From Saccoglossus kowalevskii (taxonomy: Eukaryota; Hemichordata; Enteropneusta; Harrimaniidae), in assembly GCF_000003605.2 (NCBI RefSeq), contig NW_003149923.1, positions 1-25,382 on the forward strand: a stretch of DNA of 25,382 nt, read 5' to 3'. The notes under the pieces were generated by a model. The model worked only from the letters and a program-made list of their open reading frames with translations, did not search any database and had not been told where the DNA came from. This document shows positions 21,019 to 25,382 of this stretch, one piece after another; position 1 is the stretch's first letter; each line of letters starts with the position of its first letter. Made by a program: the position numbers and the translations under genes.

Positions 21019-21132
21019 CTCGGTGCAAACCACTGCCTTGCACTCCTATACACTGTCTCGGTGCAGACCACTGCCTTGCACTCCTATACACTGTCTCGGT
21101 GCAGACCACTGCCTTGCACTCCTATACACTGT

Positions 21133-21474
21133 CTCAGTGTAGAGAACTGCCTTGCACTCCTATACGCTGTCTCGGTGCAGACCACTGCCTTGAACTCCTA
21201 TACACTGTCTCGGTGCAGACCACTGCCTTGCACTCCTATACACTGTCTCGGTGCAGACCACTGCCTTGCACTCCTATACACTGTCTCAGTGCAGACCACT
21301 GCCTTGCACTCCTATACACTGTCTCAGTGCAGAGAACTGCCTTGCACTCCTATACACTGTCTCGGTGCAGACCACTGCCTTGCATTCCTGTACACTGTCT
21401 CAGTGCAGAGAACTGCCTTCCACTCCTATACACTGTCTCGGTGCAGACCACTGCCTTGCACTCCTATACACTGT
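21133..21474 (+). repeat. Nine-monomer copy of a 456-bp period, copy 2
   Basis: It repeats 20677-21018. The TTGAACT markers (20733 and 21189) and CCTGTAC markers (20931 and 21387) are each 456 bp apart. Private changes are GTGTAG and TACGCTG in the first monomer and CCTTCCAC near 21418. It continues into GAGAACTGTGTTGC, TACATTG and GATCAATG monomers through 21626. Confidence 0.88.
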
Positions 21475-21719
21475 CTCAGTGCAGAGAACTGTGTTGCACT
21501 CCTATACACTGTCTCGGTGCAGACCACTGCCTTGAACTCCTATACATTGTCTCGGTGCAGACCACTGCCTTGCACTCCTATACACTGTCTCAGTGCAGAT
21601 CAATGCCTTGCACTCCTATACACTGTCTCAGTGCAGACCACTGCCTTGCACTCCTATACACTGTCTCAGTGCAGAGAACTGCCTTGCACTCCTATACACT
21701 GTCTCGGTGCAGACCACTG

Positions 21720-22500
21720 CCTTGCATTCCTATACACTGTCTTCGTGCAGACCACTGCCTTGCACTCCTATACACTGTCTCGGTGCAGACCACTGCCTTG
21801 CACTCCTATACACTGTCTCAGTGCAGACCACTGCCTTGCACTCCTATACACTGTCTCAGTGCAGACCACTGCCTTGCACTCATATACACTGTCTCGGTGC
21901 AGACCCACTGCCTGGCACTCCTATACACTGTCTCGGTGCAGACCACTGCTTGCACTCCTATACACTGTCTCGGTGCAGACCACTGCCTTGCACTCCTATA
22001 CACTGTCTCGGTGCAGACCACTGCCTTGCACTCCTATACACTGTCTCGGTGCAGACCACTGCCTTGCACTCCTATACACTGCCTCAGTGCAGACCACTGC
22101 CTAGCACTCCTATACACTGTCTCAGTGCAGAGAACTGCCTTGCACTCCTATACACTGTCTCGTTGCATACCACTGCCTTGCATTCCTATACACTGTCTCG
22201 GTGCAGACCACTGCCTTGCACTCCTATACACTGTCTCGGTGCAGACCACTGCCTTGCACTCCTATACACTGTCTCAGTGCAGACCACTGCCTTGCACTCC
22301 TATACACTGTCTCAGTGCAGACCACTGCCTTGCACTCCTATACACTGTCTCAGTGCAGACCACTGCCTTGCACTCCTATACACTGTCTCGGTGCAGACCA
22401 CTGCCTTGCATTCCTATACACTGTCTCGGTGCAGACCACTGCCTTGCACTCCTATACACTGTCTCGTTGCAGACCACTGCCTTGCACTCCTATACACTGT
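21720..22500 (+). repeat. G-type and mixed segment with 1-bp indels
   Basis: Mostly G-type monomers with a 1-bp insertion (GACCCACTG, about 21905) and a 1-bp deletion (ACTGCTTGC, about 21949) in adjacent monomers that cancel out. Other changes are CTTCGTG, CTGCCTC, a CTAGCACTCC change near 22100 that creates a TAG, and CTCGTTGC near 22162 and 22464. There is no gene in this stretch. Confidence 0.8.
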
Positions 22501-22690
22501 CTCAGTGTAGAGAACTGCCTTGCACTCCTATACGCTGTCTCGGTGCAGACCACTGCCTTGAACTCCTATACACTGTCTCGGTGCAGACCACTGCCTTGCA
22601 CTCCTATACACTGTCTCAGTGCAGACCACTGCCTTGCACTCCTATACACTGTCTCGGTGCAGACCACTGCCTTGCACTCCTATACACTGT

Positions 22691-22922
22691 CTCAGTGCAG
22701 ACCCCACTGCCTTGCACTCCTATACACTGTCTCAGTGCACAAAACTGCCTTGCACTCCTATACGCTGTCTCGGTGCAGACCACTGCCTTGCACTCCTATA
22801 CACTGTCTCAGTGTAGACCCCACTGCCTTGCACTCCTATACACTGTCTCAGTGCAGAGAACTGCCTTGCACTCCTATACGCTGTCTCGGTGCAGACCACT
22901 GCCTTGCACTCCTATACACTGT
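22691..22922 (+). repeat. Two 116-bp trimers with CCCC insertion, second locus
   Basis: Trimers at 22691-22806 and 22807-22922 each contain an A-type monomer with GACCCCACTG, a monomer ending TACGCTG (GCACAAAACT in the first, GAGAACT in the second) and a G-type monomer. This mirrors 18126-18357 about 4.5 kb upstream. Confidence 0.88.
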
Positions 22923-23249
22923 CTCAATGCAGACCACTGCCTTGCACTCCTATACACTGTCTTGGTGCAGAGAACTGCCTTGCACTCCAAAACACTGTCT
23001 CGTTGCAGATCAATGCCTTGCACTCCTATACACTGTCTCGGTGCAGACCACTGCCTTGCACTCCTCTACACTGTCTCAGTGCAGACCACTGCCTTGCACT
23101 CCTATACACTGTCTCAGTGCAGACCACTGCCTTGCACTCCTATACACTGTCTCAGTGCAGACCACTGCCTTGCACTCCTATACACTGTCTCAGTGCAGAC
23201 CACTGCCTTGCACTCCTATACACTGTCTCGGTGCAGACCACTGCCTTGC

Positions 23250-23349
23250 ACTCCTATACACTGCCTCGGTGCAGACCACTGCCTTGCACTCCTATACACT
23301 GCCTCGGTGCAAACCACTGCCTTGCACTCCTATACACTGCCTCAGTGCC
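23250..23349 (+). repeat. CTGCCTC variant block, copy 2
   Basis: Three consecutive monomers carry CTGCCTC. The middle one has GCAAACC and the last has GTGCCGACC. The block directly abuts the cleanest part of the array. Relatives are at 3887-4000 and 24850-24930. Confidence 0.78.
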
Positions 23350-24103
23350 GACCACTGCCTTGCACTCCTATACACTGTCTCAGTGCAGACCACTGCCTTG
23401 CACTCCTATACACTGTCTCAGTGCAGACCACTGCCTTGCACTCCTATACACTGTCTCAGTGCAGACCACTGCCTTGCACTCCTATACACTGTCTCAGTGC
23501 AGACCACTGCCTTGCACTCCTATACACTGTCTCAGTGCAGACCACTGCCTTGCACTCCTATACACTGTCTCAGTGCAGACCACTGCCTTGCACTCCTATA
23601 CACTGTCTCAGTGCAGACCACTGCCTTGCACTCCTATACACTGTCTCAGTGCAGACCACTGCCTTGCACTCCTATACACTGTCTCAGTGCAGACCACTGC
23701 CTTGCACTCCTATACACTGTCTCAGTGCAGACCACTGCCTTGCACTCCTATACACTGTCTCAGTGCAGACCACTGCCTTGCACTCCTATACACTGTCTCA
23801 GTGCAGACCACTGCCTTGCACTCCTATACACTGTCTCAGTGCAGACCACTGCCTTGCACTCCTATACACTGTCTCAGTGCAGACCACTGCCTTGTACTCC
23901 TATACACTGTCTCAGTGCAGACCACTGCCTTGCACTCCTATACACTGTCTCAGTGCAGACCACTGCCTTGCACTCCTATACACTGTCTCAGTGCAGACCA
24001 CTGCCTTGCACTCCTATACACTGTCTCAGTGCAGACCACTGCCTTGCACTCCTATACACTGTCTCAGTGCAGACCACTGCCTTGCACTCCTATACACTGT
24101 CTC
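23350..24103 (+). repeat. Nearly perfect homogenised A-type block
   Basis: About twenty A-type monomers in a row with one base change found by eye (TTGTACTCC, T at 23895). Bases 23350-23894 (545 bp) and 23896-24103 (208 bp) follow the consensus exactly. The block is bounded by GTGCCGACC (C at 23349) and CTCCGTG (C at 24104). It is the best place to read the consensus monomer and is likely the most recently homogenised part of the window. Confidence 0.92.
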
Positions 24104-25382
24104 CGTGCAGACCACTGCCTTGCACTCCTATACACTGTCTCAGTGCAGACCACTGCCTTGCACTCCTATACACTGTCTCAGTGCAGACCACTGCCTTGCA
24201 CTCCTATACACTGTCTCGGTGCAGACCACTGCCTTGCACTCCTATACACTGTCTCAGTGCAGACCACTGCCTTGCACTCCTATACACTGTCTTGGTGCAG
24301 ATCACTGCCTTGCACTCCTATACACTGTCTCAATGCAGACCACTGCCTTGCACTCCTATACACTGTCTCAGTGCAGACCACTGCCTTGCATTCCTATACA
24401 CTGTCTCAGTGCAGACCACTGCCTTGCACTCCTATACACTGTCTCAGTGCAGACCACTGCCTTGCACTCCTATACACTGTCTCGGTGCAGACCACTGCCT
24501 TGCACTCCTATACACTGTCTCAGTGCAGACCACTGCCTTGCACTCCTATACACTGTCTCAGTGCAGACCACTGCCTTGCATTCCTATACACTGTCTCGGT
24601 GCAGACCACTGCCTTGCACTTCTATACACTGTCTCAGGTGCAGACCACTGCCTTGCACTCATATACACTGTCTCAGTGCAGACCACTGCCTTGCACTCCT
24701 ATACACTGTCTCAGTGCAGACCACTGCCTTGCACTCCTATACACTGTCTCAGTGCAGACCACTGCCTTGCACTCCTATACACTGTCTCGGTGCAGACCAC
24801 TGCCTGGCACTCCTATACACTGTCTTGATGCAGACCACTGCCTTGCACTCCTATACACTGCCTCGGTGCAGACCACTGCCTTGCACTCCTATACACTGCC
24901 TCGGTGCAAACCACTGCCTTGAACTCCTATACACTGTTTCAGTGCAGACCACTGCCTTACACTCCTATACACTGTTTCAGTGCAGACCACTGCCTTGCAC
25001 TCCTTTACACTGTCTTGGTGCAGACCACTGCCTTGCACTCCTATACACTGTCTCGGTGCAGACCACTGCCTTGCACTCCTATACACTGTCTCTGTGCAGA
25101 CCACTGCCTTGCACTCCTTTACACTGTCTCAGTGCAGACCACTGCCTTGCACTCCTATACACTGTCTCTGTGCAGACCACTGCCTTTGACTCCCATACAC
25201 TGTCTCAGTGCAGACCACTGCCTTGCATTCCTATACACTGTCTCAGTGCAGACCACTGCCTTGCACTCCAAAACACTGTCTCAGTGCAGACCACTGCCTT
25301 GCACTCCTATACACTGTCTCGGTGCAGACCACTGCCTTGCACTCCTTTACACTGTCTTGGTGCAGACCACTGCCTTGCACTT
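24104..25382 (+). repeat. Mixed segment running off the window end
   Basis: A-type, G-type and CTTGG monomers with a 1-bp insertion (CTCAGGTGCAG at about 24637). A CTTGG/GATCACT then CTCAATG pair lies at 24291-24366 and a CTGCCTC block at 24850-24930. CTGTTTCAGTG monomers (24939 and 24977) lack other context. The window ends inside a CTTGG monomer that starts at 25356. There is no gene in this stretch. Confidence 0.85.
25080..25280 (+). repeat. Segment duplicated at 16640-16860, copy 2
   Basis: Order: CTCTG with CTCCTTTAC; A; CTCTG with GCCTTTGACTCCCATAC; A with GCATTCC; A. It matches the upstream copy through the rare CTCCCATAC monomer and its neighbours. It then diverges with CTCCAAAACAC at about 25266. 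Confidence 0.8.

Larger units (their letters stand above)
1..25382 (+). repeat. 38-bp tandem satellite array filling the window
   Basis: Every part of the window reads as head-to-tail copies, all in one orientation, of a 38-bp unit that begins CTCAGTGCAG and ends TATACACTGT (a consensus copy lies at 23379-23416). Counting from base 8 to base 25356 gives 666 complete monomers with 27 indels (net +40 bp), which closes exactly. The A-type consensus has 14 C, 6 G, 10 T and 8 A, so this strand is C-rich and G-poor. The main variants differ at positions 3-4: CA (A-type), CG (G-type) and TG (as CTTGG). No unique DNA, inverted segment or inserted element interrupts the array, and both ends lie outside the window. 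By monomer length it is minisatellite-like, but by array length it is satellite-scale. I do not recognise the family. No role, such as centromeric or heterochromatic, can be shown from sequence alone. Confidence 0.98.

Noticed and set aside
1-25382. CRISPR-like array, because of regular short repeats
   Set aside because: There are no distinct spacers: the whole 38-bp period repeats with scattered substitutions, and no cas-like gene is present.
1-25382. Centromeric satellite with a CENP-B box
   Set aside because: I found no TTCG(N)4A(N)2CGGG-type motif in the monomers, and CpG content is too low for one in the consensus. Centromere function cannot be inferred from this sequence.
1-25382. Telomeric or subtelomeric repeat
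   Set aside because: No TTAGGG-like or other telomere-type short repeat appears on either strand.

Overview
The whole window is one uninterrupted head-to-tail tandem array of a 38-bp monomer. I see no gene, RNA gene, transposon, CRISPR array or unique sequence in it. A consensus monomer can be read at 23379-23416: it begins CTCAGTGCAG, has CCACTGCC and TTGCACTCC in the middle, and ends TATACACTGT. Taking CTC as monomer positions 1-3, the first monomer starts at base 8 and the last, cut by the window end, at 25356. My hand count is 666 complete monomers plus partial ones at both edges. I found 27 small indels with a net gain of 40 bp. Since 666 x 38 + 40 equals the distance from 8 to 25356 exactly, the count is internally consistent. 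Neither end of the array is in view, so it is longer than 25 kb.

This points to satellite or large minisatellite DNA of a eukaryotic genome. I do not recognise the monomer and will not name a species. The commonest polymorphism (CG, CA or TG at monomer positions 3-4) looks like a methylated CpG and its two deamination products, which would suit a vertebrate or another CpG-methylating genome. That is inference only. Long forward reading frames, up to about 2,350 codons, run through the array, but they are artefacts: the monomer has no stop in any forward frame and 38 is not a multiple of 3.

The real content is the organisation of monomer variants, which forms a mosaic of higher-order repeats (HORs). 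By region: 1-2399 mixed monomers; 2400-4060 a cassette rich in a GAGAACT variant, with a 230-bp hexamer and a 456-bp 12-mer in tandem; 4061-4150 a divergent island with a 6-bp insertion; 4151-6310 G-type and mixed monomers with a 646-bp-spaced repeat; 6311-7080 GAGAACT cassette; 7081-7330 a second divergent island; 7331-10250 mostly A-type; 10453-11190 a six-monomer (228-bp) HOR; 11870-15540 a CTCGGGG family with a 608-bp, 16-monomer block present twice with no difference I could find; 15541-16860 mixed; 16870-18900 GAGAACT cassette; 18901-20450 mostly A-type; 20451-21720 GAGAACT cassette with another 456-bp period; 21721-23260 G-type and trimer blocks; 23350-24103 a nearly perfect homogenised block; 24104-25382 mixed.

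No genes work together here. The biology on view is array turnover: unequal exchange or gene conversion at several scales (1, 2, 3, 6, 12, 16 and more monomers), local homogenisation, and dispersal of the same variant cassettes to sites kilobases apart.
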